A stretch of DNA of 60,681 bases from Burkholderiales bacterium Ga0074133 (GTDB lineage Bacteria > Pseudomonadota > Gammaproteobacteria > Burkholderiales > Burkholderiaceae_C), in NCBI GenBank assembly GCA_001464865.1, contig LNEG01000004.1:1-60681 (forward strand), given 5' to 3'. A program made the translations under genes and the position numbers. Under the pieces are notes generated by a model, which was not told the origin of the DNA, did not search any database, and was given only the letters and a program-made list of their open reading frames with translations. Position 1 is the stretch's first letter, and each line of letters opens with the position of its first letter. Shown here in pieces: positions 49,434-58,111 of this stretch.

Positions 49434-49840
49434 TCTCGCCATCGCTTCCCCTGCCGAGTGCCCCCACTTCCCTGGCCAGCGCCATGGAGCACGCCTTGGA
49501 CCGGGTCCGCAAGGCATTGCAGGCCTCTTCTTCCCAGCTCGATGCGATGGCCTTGAACCCTGAACGGCAGAACCCGGCCGTCCGGATGCTGAGCAACTCG
49601 CCACGCGCATTCGTGATGAAGCGCAGTGCCATGGACCCGGGCAGCTGGAGCCCGTTTGCTCAGGATTGGGGCATCCAGTTCCAGCTGCTTGCCCGCTTGG
49701 TGCGCGACCAGCACCTGGCGAAAGTTCGCACCCTGCTCGAGGGCGGCACGGTAGACGACAAAGAACACGGGCGTGTGCGCCTGTCACCTGAAGTTGTGAG
49801 CGCCTGCCAGCCCCTCATTGGCAACCTGCCGCAATCCTGA
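49430..49840 (+). CDS. Hypothetical protein, 136 aa
   Basis: Start at the ATG in the ATGA overlap with the previous gene. Ser/Pro-rich N-terminus and a helical remainder (LASAMEHALDRVRKALQASS, FQLLARLVRDQHLAKVRTLL). RDQHLAKVRTLLEGG has the shape of a partial ankyrin-type helix, but without a GAD turn, so no family link is claimed. Followed by a terminator. Confidence 0.7.
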   Translation: MISPSLPLPSAPTSLASAMEHALDRVRKALQASSSQLDAMALNPERQNPAVRMLSNSPRAFVMKRSAMDPGSWSPFAQDWGIQFQLLARLVRDQHLAKVRTLLEGGTVDDKEHGRVRLSPEVVSACQPLIGNLPQS

Positions 49841-49853
49841 TTCAAAGCTCGTC

Positions 49854-49876
49854 CCCCCGTGACTTTTTCACGGGGG
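49854..49876 (+). terminator. Terminator-like hairpin
   Basis: CCCCCGTGA and TCACGGGGG form a perfect 9-bp stem with a CTTTT loop. No strong T-run follows, so it may be a weak or bidirectional terminator. It closes the unit 48644-49840. Confidence 0.65.
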
Positions 49877-49940
49877 ATGTTGTGCCGCCTACCCAACAGG
49901 TGGCATCCCCAAACGTCCGCTCACCCTTACGCTCAACGCC

Positions 49941-50852
49941 ATGGCTTCCAAACTGACCACCTTCATTCTCCAGCTTGCAGCTGCCCTCACTCTGTGCGCA
50001 CCGTCCTGGGCCCAGACCTCTCGCGGCCACTTGCAGGAGGAGGGCATTGACCCGCCCATCGAGCAGATCCTGCGCAGCCAGAAACCAGACGCCAGCGACC
50101 CCCGCTTCGTACGCGCATACCGTGAAGCCATCGTGTCTTCCATCAAGCGTGAAATGGCCACACCCGGGCGCGTTGAAGAACTGATCGTGAAGACCTATGG
50201 TCAGATCTCTCCGGTCAAGATGAAGCTGTTTGCGCGCAACATGCAAACCATTCTGAAGCACGAGGGGTACTACGACATGCTCGTGAACCTGACCCTGCCC
50301 ATGGTGATGGCCAAGGTTCCGATGGAGCAGATCAAGGAGGTGATGAGTGCCACTGCCTTGACGATCCCACTGAAGGGTCTCCCTCGCCTGAACGAGCAGG
50401 ACCAGATGGCCTTCATCGCCTACACCGCGCGCCTGATGAGCACCGTCCCCCCTGAGGTCTGCAAGCGCATCACCAACAACGACATCAGCGCGCAAGAGTC
50501 CGCTTACATCGAAAGAAGCTACCTGGTCACGCGCAGCGACGAAGAGTTCACCGCGGTGGCCGACCTGTACCTTCGTGCCATCGAGTACGAACTGTCCGAC
50601 TATCCGTATGTGGCCAAGTACACCGATGCCCAGATGGAATCTGCCCAGACCATTTTTGCAAAGGCGCTGGTCGAGCGCATGCAGAAACGCATGCCCATTC
50701 AACAGGTGTCCGGCATCCTCAACGACTTGAAGAAGGCCTCAGCAAAAGAGGTTTGCGCCACAAGCCTGGACATTTTCCGCACGCTTCTTGACATGCCGGC
50801 GCCCTTCAGGAAGTGGCAGCTGCAGGCCTTCGTGAACCAGGCATCCAGGTAG
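49941..50852 (+). CDS. Exported helical protein, 303 aa
   Basis: A signal peptide (MASKLTTFILQLAAALTLCA, cleavage near SWAQT). The mature protein is almost all helical, with several amphipathic segments (VEELIVKTYGQISPVKMKLF, MEQIKEVMSATALTIPLKGL) and two cysteines (PEVCKR, KEVCAT). No family recognised. Periplasmic location inferred. Probably monocistronic. Confidence 0.82.
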   Translation: MASKLTTFILQLAAALTLCAPSWAQTSRGHLQEEGIDPPIEQILRSQKPDASDPRFVRAYREAIVSSIKREMATPGRVEELIVKTYGQISPVKMKLFARNMQTILKHEGYYDMLVNLTLPMVMAKVPMEQIKEVMSATALTIPLKGLPRLNEQDQMAFIAYTARLMSTVPPEVCKRITNNDISAQESAYIERSYLVTRSDEEFTAVADLYLRAIEYELSDYPYVAKYTDAQMESAQTIFAKALVERMQKRMPIQQVSGILNDLKKASAKEVCATSLDIFRTLLDMPAPFRKWQLQAFVNQASR

Positions 50853-50945
50853 GCTGCCCGGTCTTTCGCGCGGGGTACCCGAATCCCGCGAAATGTCACC
50901 GTTTCGTCATCAAAAAACCGAGGTCAATTTGCGACACTGGCTATC

Positions 50946-50965
50946 CGTGTAACGGATACCACATA
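50946..50965 (+). promoter_or_regulatory. Recurrent promoter-like motif, divergent copy 9
   Basis: GTGTAACGGATACCACATAT followed at once by the ATG of the next gene, so any transcript would be leaderless. It resembles the copy at 32993 more than the consensus. Confidence 0.45.
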
Positions 50966-52062
50966 TGCAAACTCATCGAACTCACCGGATTTCTGCTTCC
51001 ACATTGCTTTGCATTTGCCTTGGCCTCGTGTCAACGGCGACGCTGGCGCAGAACATCCCAGGCTCTGTCCCCATCGTCATTCAGTCCAACAACTACGTTG
51101 GTCCAGTGGAATGGGCTCAAGATCGGGCGGGTGCTCCCGCCTCCAACGGCACCATCAACCTGCAGTCTGCAACGGGTGCTGGCACCGCGCCCTCTTCTGT
51201 GAACGCCCGGGGCGCCAATCTCCAGGTCAACGGCAACACGGTTGCGCAACCCTCCGCAATGGTGATGCAAGCTCAGGCCGTGTGCACTGCGTCCACCATG
51301 AACTGGTCGGCGATCACGAGTTGCTCAGGCGACATTCCCCAGCGACTGGCGGGGCAGACGGCAGTGGCCACGGATTCGACAGCGCCGGGCACCGGCAGCG
51401 CCACCTACACATGTGGAGCAAATGGGAGTTGGTCAGCCCCGGCCTCTGCCACGTGCACCTCAACCTGTGGCGCGACGACTGGCAGCTGGACGGTGGGCGC
51501 CGCCACCTGCTCGGCTGCGCTCGCCGCAAGGACCTCAGGACAGACATACCTCGCCACTGACTCTGGCGCGCCTTCCACGGGGTCGGCCAACTTCAGCTGC
51601 TCTGCTGCAGGTACTTGGAGTCTTGTGCCAGGCTACAACTGCGCCTCTCAGCCACCACTGGGATCGTTGTCCTCTGATTCGTTTCTTTGGGCAATCGGCA
51701 GGACACAAGGTGGTGATGGTTACGAGGAGACCATCAGCTCCGCCAGGCTCTACGAGTTGGTGTATGCGTACAACGTGGCTGGAGATCTTGTGGGTGGTGA
51801 TCTTTTCAATGTTGGGCCCTTGACGGCCCATGGGAGCTATTTTCGAGTCCCCAGGTACACCTATGGGGGCTACATCTCGACCTACTACAACCTGGGTGGG
51901 ATCGGGGCGTATGTGAGCGGCGTTGGGTACGTCACCTACTACCCGTCGGAGTGTCAGTCACAAACTCAGTACCTGAAAGGTTATTACGCCTCCTCGTATC
52001 CCAACCCGAGTCAAACGTACCCTATCCCCGGGGTGGTATGCCGCAAGGGCTACACCCCTTGA
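50965..52062 (+). CDS. Exported protein with two Cys-rich repeats, 365 aa
   Basis: A signal peptide ends near TLAQN. After a Ser/Asn-rich part, two imperfect repeats of about 50 residues follow (CTASTMNWSAITSCSGDIPQ and CGATTGSWTVGAATCSAAL), each with GQTxxATDSxAPxTGSA and a paired Cys/Trp pattern that recalls sushi (CCP)-like modules. The C-terminus is Tyr/Gly-rich (YTYGGYISTYYNLGGIGAYV). A surface or adhesion role is inference. Converges with the coiled-coil HTH gene, with 2 bp between stops. Confidence 0.8.
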   Translation: MQTHRTHRISASTLLCICLGLVSTATLAQNIPGSVPIVIQSNNYVGPVEWAQDRAGAPASNGTINLQSATGAGTAPSSVNARGANLQVNGNTVAQPSAMVMQAQAVCTASTMNWSAITSCSGDIPQRLAGQTAVATDSTAPGTGSATYTCGANGSWSAPASATCTSTCGATTGSWTVGAATCSAALAARTSGQTYLATDSGAPSTGSANFSCSAAGTWSLVPGYNCASQPPLGSLSSDSFLWAIGRTQGGDGYEETISSARLYELVYAYNVAGDLVGGDLFNVGPLTAHGSYFRVPRYTYGGYISTYYNLGGIGAYVSGVGYVTYYPSECQSQTQYLKGYYASSYPNPSQTYPIPGVVCRKGYTP

Positions 52063-52064
52063 GG

Positions 52065-52532
52065 TCAAGCTTCAGTTGAGGAAATCTGGGCAAGTGCCGC
52101 GCGCTTGCCCATCGACATCAGCTCAATGATCTTGGGCACCTTGGATTCGCGTGGTGAAGCTTTTCCGGATTCCCACTTCCAGATAGTGAGCGATGACGTG
52201 CCCAGCAGTTGCGCCATCTGGAGCTGGGTCAAACCCATGCGGGTACGCTCTGCCTTCAAGCGCTCAGCAGTGAAGAGCACTTTGCGACCGGGCTTGCCTT
52301 TGGTGGAGGTGGGTGAGCTTGGGGTTGTGCTGGATGCAGCCTTGGCTGGAGGGCGGTTGGGCTTTGAAAGCTTGCCCACCAAGGTCTGCATTGCCTTCAG
52401 CTGCTTCTTCAGGGCAGCGATCTCGGAACGATGTCCTGTCGTTGTCTTGCGCAGGCTGGTCAGTTCTTCACGAAGCTCTTTGCGGGCAACGCGGGCGATC
52501 TCTTTTTTGAGGGAGTCAGCAAATGTGGTCAT
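52065..52532 (-). CDS. XRE-type HTH protein with coiled-coil N-terminus, 155 aa
   Basis: Residues 5-55 are a charged coiled coil (KEIARVARKELREELTSLRK). A Pro/Ser linker follows. The HTH lies at about 90-140 (ERLKAERTRMGLTQLQMAQL, LGTSSLTIWKWESGKASPRE). The HTH-last order is unusual; the coiled coil probably drives oligomerisation. Confidence 0.83.
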   Translation of the reverse strand: MTTFADSLKKEIARVARKELREELTSLRKTTTGHRSEIAALKKQLKAMQTLVGKLSKPNRPPAKAASSTTPSSPTSTKGKPGRKVLFTAERLKAERTRMGLTQLQMAQLLGTSSLTIWKWESGKASPRESKVPKIIELMSMGKRAALAQISSTEA

Positions 52533-52661
52533 GTGAGCATCCTACGTTATTGGCAATCTTGCTTTGGAAAGCCCGATTGAAGCGAATGTGCGCTAGCTCG
52601 CATAACCCGAATCGCAGACCATCGTTAGGGCGCCGCCTCTACGGGCGTCCACTGGTGAAAT

Positions 52662-52673
52662 AGGGTTAACCCT
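52662..52673. promoter_or_regulatory. Perfect 12-bp palindrome, candidate operator
   Basis: AGGGTTAACCCT lies in the 273-bp spacer between the coiled-coil HTH gene and the response regulator. It is a plausible operator; the binder is unknown. Otherwise the spacer shows no gene. Confidence 0.5.
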
Positions 52674-52805
52674 TACAAAGAATGCGGATATGGCGATAAT
52701 GCTTCTCCGCGCGCAACTGACCAATTTGCGCACGACATGCAAACCTCAGCAATCCACTTGTCCCACCGCGCCCCACAAGGGTTTGCACTGGTGACACCTG
52801 CAATC

Positions 52806-53210
52806 ATGAACGCCGACATACAGCCCCGACGGGTCATCCTGGTGGATGACAGCGAGAACGACAACTTCTTTCACGACATCGCCTTGCGCAAGGCTGGATT
52901 CGACGGAGAGATTCAGGTCTTTGAGAAGGGCGACGATGCCCTCCAGTTCTTGATCGAAGATCAGATAGAAATTCCCACGATCGTCTTGCTGGACATCAGC
53001 ATGCCGGGGTTGTGTGGATTCGAGCTGGTAGATGAACTGGCGTCAAGTCTGCAACCGAAGGCACCTCTATCGGTGTTCATGCTTTCCGCTTCGTCATGGG
53101 CCGAAGACCGCAAGAGAGCAGAAAACCGCGGCCTCATTCAGGGCCTGCTGAGCAAGCCTCTGACCAAGGAGTCTGCTCAACAGCTGCTTGGTGTTTCAGA
53201 GCACGCATGA
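52806..53210 (+). CDS. Single-domain response regulator
   Basis: 134 aa from the ATG at MNADIQPRR; a longer frame adds 23 residues. The receiver domain is complete: ILVDDSENDN (acidic pair), VLLDISMPGLCGFEL (phospho-acceptor Asp), MLSASSW (Ser) and LLSKPLTKE (Lys). No output domain follows. The pattern with SEND/N and FEKGDDALQFL resembles Rcp1-type two-component receivers. The LytS-like kinases at 57090 and 58182 are the only kinases in the window, but a link is not shown. Confidence 0.9.
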   Translation: MNADIQPRRVILVDDSENDNFFHDIALRKAGFDGEIQVFEKGDDALQFLIEDQIEIPTIVLLDISMPGLCGFELVDELASSLQPKAPLSVFMLSASSWAEDRKRAENRGLIQGLLSKPLTKESAQQLLGVSEHA

Positions 53211-53215
53211 GCCAT

Positions 53216-53524
53216 TCACGCCAGCGGCGGGGTTTGTGAGTTCGGTATTTCACCCTTGAGCACCCGCTGGTAAACGGCCTCGCGCAAGTCTGGGGTGACA
53301 CGCCACTTGCGGATGACGGCCTCCGCGGCAATCTTCTCCATGGGATTGAGGCGCGGTGACACCGTGGCATAGATGGCCATGGCCGCCTCGATCGGCGTCA
53401 TTCCCTCGGTCACAGCCATCTCCACCACCTCGTTGCGAAATGTGGGATTGAGGATGATGGTCTGGATCCCGAGGTCGCGCAGGGCGAAGTTCAGGGCTAT
53501 GCGGAACCAGGGCTTTTTGAGCAT
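53216..53524 (-). CDS. Small hypothetical protein, 102 aa
   Basis: Start at MLKKPWFRIALN; a 45-bp longer frame is less likely. A helical protein (IALNFALRDLGIQTIILNPT, TEGMTPIEAAMAIYATVSPR). No family recognised. Convergent with the response regulator, with 5 bp between stops. Confidence 0.68.
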   Translation of the reverse strand: MLKKPWFRIALNFALRDLGIQTIILNPTFRNEVVEMAVTEGMTPIEAAMAIYATVSPRLNPMEKIAAEAVIRKWRVTPDLREAVYQRVLKGEIPNSQTPPLA

Positions 53525-53594
53525 ACGGGGATTAGAGCATCTGCCATGGAGGCAGTTGATAGGATTCACGTCTCAAAATGTTCCAGGGAGTCAC

Positions 53595-54326
53595 ATGTCC
53601 TACGGCAACGATCGTCCGCCAAGTCTTCAGGAGATCCTCAACCAGCCTTTCGAATTCCAGGAGGTGCTCCTCAGCCCAAAGGAGCGCGCGCGTGTACAGA
53701 AGGGGCTCGACAGCAGCTATCTCTTTGTGCCCGCCGGCGGCGAAGCGGGATCTGGTGGGCTTGTGGTCAAGGAATACCGACTGCGTGAGATCTCCGTGCG
53801 GCTGCGGACCATCAACAACGCCTGCGACTCCCTGGCTGCATTGCCTGATGGCACTCCCATCTCGGAGGTGAGCCTGTACGGCAGCCGTGAGCGTCAGTAC
53901 CTCATTGGGCCTTACGGATCCCTCAAGCGACTGATGACTGGTGACTTGCCTTCAAGCGCACTGCAGAGTCGGCTGTCTCGCATTGAAGCCTTGACAAAGG
54001 ATGTCGACAAGACGATTGAGATGTGCCAATTGATTCTGGAATCGAATACTCCACCTCATCGCGCAACCACACATCTCGGAGCCTACAGATACGACGCTGA
54101 GAACGCGCAGCACGTTGAAGTCATTCGTGCATTGGAAAATGCCGCCATGTCCATGAAGGAAAGGCTGGCGAGTATTCGCTCCTCAACTCACCATGCCCCC
54201 ATGATTTGGTGGCAGCCCTGGTCAGAAGAGGCCGGGAAAACTGGTGAGCTCCTTTCTTCGCTGAGGGCGGATCTCAACACTCACACAGCTGCGGTACGCG
54301 ATGTGGCAAGCTCTCCGAGAACATAG
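53595..54326 (+). CDS. Hypothetical protein, 243 aa
   Basis: Start at MSYGNDRPPSLQEI, after CAGGGAGTCAC; the longer frame lies over the opposite gene. A mostly helical protein with long amphipathic helices (LSRIEALTKDVDKTIEMCQL, EVIRALENAAMSMKERLASI), probably coiled coil. No family recognised. Confidence 0.76.
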   Translation: MSYGNDRPPSLQEILNQPFEFQEVLLSPKERARVQKGLDSSYLFVPAGGEAGSGGLVVKEYRLREISVRLRTINNACDSLAALPDGTPISEVSLYGSRERQYLIGPYGSLKRLMTGDLPSSALQSRLSRIEALTKDVDKTIEMCQLILESNTPPHRATTHLGAYRYDAENAQHVEVIRALENAAMSMKERLASIRSSTHHAPMIWWQPWSEEAGKTGELLSSLRADLNTHTAAVRDVASSPRT

Positions 54327-54432
54327 CAGCAGTTTCGGCACGTGCTGCCATGCAGCACCATCATTCGCCAAGGTTCCTACAATCGCACTGCGCGCTTTGC
54401 GCATGACACTGAACCGAAAGTAGATACGACCC

Positions 54433-54864
54433 ATGGCAACTGCAAAGAAGACCCCGGCTGCAAAGAAGTCAGCCCCCGTCGCCAAAAAAGCTGTCGCAGC
54501 CCCCAAGGCTGCCCCAGCGAAGAAGCCCGTCGCAGCTCTTGCGGCCCTCAAGCCGATCAAGACTGCCTTCAACAAGACCACGCTGCAGGCGCACCTGGCT
54601 GAAGTTGCCGGCGTCGAGCCCAAGGCAGTCAAGGCCGTGCTGACGGCTCTGGAGGCCACGATGGTGGCTTCCATGAGCAAGAAGGGCCTCGGCGAGTTCA
54701 CGCTGCCCGGCATCCTGAAGATCACCGCCCAGGCCATCCCCGCCAAAAAGAAGCGCCGCGGCATCGACCCCTTCACCAAGGTCGAGCGCGAGTTCGCGGC
54801 AAAGCCTGCCAGCGTGCGCGTGAAAGTGCGCCCCCTGAAGAAGATCAAGGACGCCTCGCTGTAA
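54433..54864 (+). CDS. HU-type DNA-binding protein with Lys/Ala-rich N-terminal extension
   Basis: 143 aa. The first 45 residues are Ala/Lys/Pro repeats (AKKTPAAKKSAPVAKK). The HU fold follows: FNKTTLQAHLAEVAGVEPKA, LGEFTLPGILKIT, RGIDPFTKVEREFAAKPASV. Such tailed HU proteins are common in betaproteobacteria. The beta-arm is altered (KKKRRGIDPFT), and the R-x-G-x-NP tip of HU is replaced. Nucleoid packaging is the family role. Confidence 0.9.
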   Translation: MATAKKTPAAKKSAPVAKKAVAAPKAAPAKKPVAALAALKPIKTAFNKTTLQAHLAEVAGVEPKAVKAVLTALEATMVASMSKKGLGEFTLPGILKITAQAIPAKKKRRGIDPFTKVEREFAAKPASVRVKVRPLKKIKDASL

Positions 54865-54871
54865 TGCACCC

Positions 54872-54922
54872 GGGCCCTGGCACCACTCCAGGGCCCAACT
54901 GGATCCGGCGGTCTAGCCGGAT
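54872..54922 (+). terminator. Two hairpins after the HU-like gene
   Basis: GGGCCCTGG-CACCACT-CCAGGGCCC (54872-54896) is a perfect 9-bp stem; a second, ATCCGGC-GGTCTA-GCCGGAT (54903-54922), follows. Neither has a T-run, so they may be weak terminators or stabilise the mRNA end. Confidence 0.55.
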
Positions 54923-54933
54923 ATGTCGCCGTC

Positions 54934-54957
54934 GAGTGTTTCGTGTATCTTTTCTGT
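54934..54957 (+). promoter_or_regulatory. Recurrent promoter-like motif, copy 10
   Basis: GAGTGTTTCGTGTATCTTTT followed by CTGTAGGAG. It matches the shared motif with -10 TATCTT and lies 57 bp before the M48 gene. Confidence 0.6.
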
Positions 54958-55013
54958 AGGAGCAGGCCGCAATGCCGATACCTCTTGAAAGCAACCATCA
55001 CACCGACGCGACC

Positions 55014-55964
55014 ATGAAAAACTTCTCCTTCTTCAGCCTCCTCATCGCTGCAGTCCTCACCCTGAGTGGCTGCGCAACCAACGAGATCACCGGCCGCAGC
55101 CAAGTCACTTTCGGCAGCGAAGATTCGCTGATCGCCGAGACTGCGCAAATGTATGCGGCCATGAAGAACGACTACGCTGCCAAGCGCGCGCTGGTCACCG
55201 GCCCCCAGAAGACCCGTGTTGAAGCCATCACCAACCGCGTGATTGAGCAGGCTGTGAAATACCGCCCCGACTCCGCCCTGTGGGATTGGGAAGTCATCGT
55301 GATCAACAGCAAGGTGCCCAACGCCTTTGCGATGCCCGGCGGAAAGATGGGCATCAACACCGGCCTGATCAATATGGCCTCGGATGACGAAATCGCCCAG
55401 GTGATGGGTCACGAGATCGGACATGCACTGGGCAAACACGGTCTGGAGAAGCGCACGACCGGCATGGGTGCAGGTCTGGTGGCATCGATCGGCGGTGCAC
55501 TCCTGGGCCAGTCAGGCGTACCCATGGGCCAGGAAGCGATCTCACTGGGCGCTGCAGGATTCATTGCAGCCCCCAACAGCCGCACCGCTGAAGCCGAGGC
55601 GGATCGCTTTGGCATCGAACTGGCTGCGGCCGCCGGCTACGAGCCGAAAGCAGCGGTGACCCTGTGGCAGAAAATGGCTGCGGACGGCGGCCCTGAGCAG
55701 AAGGGGTTTCTGGACACGCATCCCACAAGCTCCGAGCGAATCGCTGCCTTGAATGCCCTGGTGGCACCGATGGAGCAGCTTCGCACCGCCCGCACCGGTG
55801 CCGTTGCAGCGCCGTTGGCCCCGCCTGCCAAAGGCAAGAAGCCAGCGGCCAAGCCTTTGTCCGTCGTCGCACGTATGCCGGCGCCATATGACTGGCTCAA
55901 TGGCCCCAAGGCCATGCGTCCTCGTTCGAATGCCCCAGCACTGCAGCTGTACCGCGCGCAGTGA
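55014..55964 (+). CDS. M48-family metallopeptidase lipoprotein
   Basis: 316 aa from MKNFSFFSLLIAAVLTLSGC, with lipidated Cys20; a longer frame adds 14 residues. HEIGH at 133-137 with the third zinc ligand in EAEAD (Glu193). The order and size match periplasmic M48 lipoproteins such as LoiP/YggG. The C-terminal 70 residues are Ala/Pro/Lys-rich with TxSERIAAL preceding. Envelope protein quality control is inferred from the family. Confidence 0.92.
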   Translation: MKNFSFFSLLIAAVLTLSGCATNEITGRSQVTFGSEDSLIAETAQMYAAMKNDYAAKRALVTGPQKTRVEAITNRVIEQAVKYRPDSALWDWEVIVINSKVPNAFAMPGGKMGINTGLINMASDDEIAQVMGHEIGHALGKHGLEKRTTGMGAGLVASIGGALLGQSGVPMGQEAISLGAAGFIAAPNSRTAEAEADRFGIELAAAAGYEPKAAVTLWQKMAADGGPEQKGFLDTHPTSSERIAALNALVAPMEQLRTARTGAVAAPLAPPAKGKKPAAKPLSVVARMPAPYDWLNGPKAMRPRSNAPALQLYRAQ

Positions 55965-55971
55965 GCATCGA

Positions 55972-56178
55972 ATGTCCACGAAGGTCTGGAACCTGAAGTA
56001 CGAGGCCGGCAACACCGGCCGGGTGATCGGTGATGCCGAAAACCCTCAGCGTCGGGCTAGCGCGCTCGAGGGCGCCGCCACCATTCAGCGCAACGGCTGG
56101 CGGGTATGGGTGGAGCACCACCAGACGGGCAAACGCATCTTCGAGAGCGAAAAGGAAGTCGAGCACCAGAAGGTGTGA
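55972..56178 (+). CDS. Small hypothetical protein, 68 aa
   Basis: ATG 7 bp after the M48 stop, so probably cotranscribed. Basic and charged: KVWNLKYEAGNTGRVIGDAE, NGWRVWVEHHQTGKRIFESE. The pattern (W, then a short helix, then WRVWVEH) looks like a compact alpha/beta fold. No family recognised. Confidence 0.7.
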   Translation: MSTKVWNLKYEAGNTGRVIGDAENPQRRASALEGAATIQRNGWRVWVEHHQTGKRIFESEKEVEHQKV

Positions 56179-56208
56179 GGCCCAAATTCACACACAACAG
56201 ATACCACC

Positions 56209-56544
56209 ATGGCCTACGCACTTTTCTTTCTCATTGGCTTTTCGTTTTTGGCGGGCTCCATCGCAGATGGCGTGTATGGGTACTTGGCGCTCGCGGGGCT
56301 TGCGCTGATCGCCCCGGGATCATTTGCGATGATCTCAGGCGTGCGTCGCATCTTCCGGTTCCAGAGAGACTTCAAGTGGTACCGCAAGACGCACCCTTCG
56401 AAATTCGTTGGTGGCCGGGTTACATGCTACTCATGTGGTGGGGACCGCATCAATGCGCGCTCGCTCATGCGCGGCATGTACCACCGGGAGCACTTCTGCA
56501 CCCAGTGTGGAACGACCTTGTACTACTCGCCTGAGACCGTTTGA
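56209..56544 (+). CDS. Small membrane protein with zinc ribbon, 111 aa
   Basis: Two N-terminal membrane segments (about 2-18 and 24-45), then a basic linker (RRIFRFQRDFKWYRK) and two cysteine pairs (TCYSCGG and FCTQCGT), a likely zinc ribbon. No family recognised. The ATG follows the previous stop by 30 bp. Confidence 0.78.
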   Translation: MAYALFFLIGFSFLAGSIADGVYGYLALAGLALIAPGSFAMISGVRRIFRFQRDFKWYRKTHPSKFVGGRVTCYSCGGDRINARSLMRGMYHREHFCTQCGTTLYYSPETV

Positions 56545-56698
56545 GGGAGGTGTCCCCTTAGACCGCAAGGGTGGGGTGCACTCATCCATGAAAAACCGCA
56601 GTCGTCACGCCATCGGCGGACTCATCGCACAGCCTACCCACTGAGGCAGGCCAACTTCGAAGATCTCCTCATCAACTCACCGATGGGGACGATTTTCA

Positions 56699-57142
56699 AT
56701 GTTCACCGACAACCACTCCGCCCTCGTAGCAGCACTGCTGCTGCCGGGCATTTACTTCATCTGCCAGGCCGTTGCACTGGTGATGCGGCTCACGTTGGGG
56801 CAGGGTCCGAACGCAGGATGGCAGATTGGTGTCGTCATTGCTGCGCTTCTCTACACCCTGGTGCTCAGTGCGAACGTGACCTCACTGGAGCACACCTTCT
56901 CACGGGTACCTGTTGAGGAGCCCAAGTTGTCCTCGGGTGGGATGTCCACGCCTGCACTGACCGATGAGGAAGAGCTCTTGATTGCGCTCACGCAACAGCC
57001 AACCGATTGCGGACTCTCCCTCAAGCCCGGGTGGGATGCGCTACCGAAGTTCAAGAAACCACGAAACACTGACCTCAAAGGAAAGAAGCATGACCTCATC
57101 ATCCAGCCGGTTCGGATTCCCCCACCTCTCAAGGCCGGTTGA
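56699..57142 (+). CDS. Small membrane protein, 147 aa
   Basis: Two membrane segments (about 5-32 and 40-62) precede a soluble C-terminal part rich in Pro, Lys and Leu. No family recognised. Its last 53 bp overlap the start of the downstream kinase gene, so the two are coupled and may act together. Confidence 0.75.
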   Translation: MFTDNHSALVAALLLPGIYFICQAVALVMRLTLGQGPNAGWQIGVVIAALLYTLVLSANVTSLEHTFSRVPVEEPKLSSGGMSTPALTDEEELLIALTQQPTDCGLSLKPGWDALPKFKKPRNTDLKGKKHDLIIQPVRIPPPLKAG

Positions 57143-58085
57143 GGTCAGCCCGGCCATGCGGCGCCGCCTTGCCATGCTCCGATCACTCCTGACCGGGCGC
57201 AGTCCCGCGCGCACCGCGGTGTGGGCTCTGGGATGCCTGGCCAAGGCCACGGTGGCCATGATCACCTTGAGCTTCATCGCCTTCACGGTCGAGCTGCCCA
57301 TGATGCAGGTGACGGCCATGTTCATCGCGCCGGCCGCGGCAGCTGCTGCCTTCACCTGGATCCGCGCCGTCTGCGGGCGCGGGGCAGCCCGTCGCTTTGC
57401 CCAGGAGAGGGCGCTTCGCCTGCAAAGTGATGGTGAGCGAGCCCTGGCCGAGGCGCGCCTGGCGCTGCTCTCCAGTCAGTTCGACCCCGACTTCCTCTTC
57501 AACAACCTGGCAAGCCTGCAGTTCCTGATGAAGAACGACCCGGCCAAAGCCAGCTTCATGCTCTTCCAGCTCGTTCAGTTCCTGCGCCTCTCTGCCCCAT
57601 CCCTGAAGTGCGACAACTCCACTTTGGGCGCTCAGATGGATCTGGTCGACGCGTACCTGCAGCTGGCTGCCATCCGCATGGGCAAGCGACTCTTCGTCCA
57701 GGTCTCTTGCCCGCCCGAACTCAAGGGGGAGCCGTTTCCGCCGATGGTGTTACATGCCCTTGTCGAAAACGCACTGCTGCACGGCGCCGAGCCATGCCTG
57801 ACCCCGGTCATGGTGGAGGTGCGCGCCTATGCGATGTCAGGCCGACTGATCATCGATGTGCAGGATGACGGCGTTGGTCTCTCAAGGGGCCCCAGTGAGC
57901 CTGGTGACTTCAGTTTCCTCAATCGCCCAAGTGGGCGCGGCCTGCGCAATGTACGCACCCGTCTGGAGCGGGTCTACGGATCCAGCGCACAGCTCACCGT
58001 GGTCGAGCAACCCGGCCGCGGCGTCCTCTCCCGCATCGAGATCATTCAGCCTGAACCTGGTGGATCCAGCTATGCGCAGCGCTGA
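57090..58085 (+). CDS. LytS-type histidine kinase-like protein lacking the phospho-acceptor His
   Basis: 331 aa from the ATG after AAAGGAAAGAAGC; a longer frame is discounted. Two or three membrane segments (about 45-92), then a coiled region. The His_kinase segment reads SSQFDPDFLFNNLASLQFL, with Asp134 where LytS/YehU kinases have His (NPHFLFN). The ATP-binding region is intact: LHALVENALLHGAEP, QDDGVGLS and RGLRNVRTRL. It may bind ATP without autophosphorylating, perhaps as a partner of the next kinase. Confidence 0.88.
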   Translation: MTSSSSRFGFPHLSRPVEVSPAMRRRLAMLRSLLTGRSPARTAVWALGCLAKATVAMITLSFIAFTVELPMMQVTAMFIAPAAAAAAFTWIRAVCGRGAARRFAQERALRLQSDGERALAEARLALLSSQFDPDFLFNNLASLQFLMKNDPAKASFMLFQLVQFLRLSAPSLKCDNSTLGAQMDLVDAYLQLAAIRMGKRLFVQVSCPPELKGEPFPPMVLHALVENALLHGAEPCLTPVMVEVRAYAMSGRLIIDVQDDGVGLSRGPSEPGDFSFLNRPSGRGLRNVRTRLERVYGSSAQLTVVEQPGRGVLSRIEIIQPEPGGSSYAQR

Positions 58086-58111
58086 GCTCGTGGCGGTCTT
58101 GTGTGTCGACG

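Noticed and set aside
49065..49787. Minus-strand frame over the genes at 49086-49840
   Set aside because: The plus-strand genes have coupled starts and a terminator; the minus frame has no ribosome-binding site and a low-complexity product.
49430..49840. Counting this protein as an array member because of VRTLLEGG
   Set aside because: It lacks the GAD turn, the AGDF element and the basic tail.
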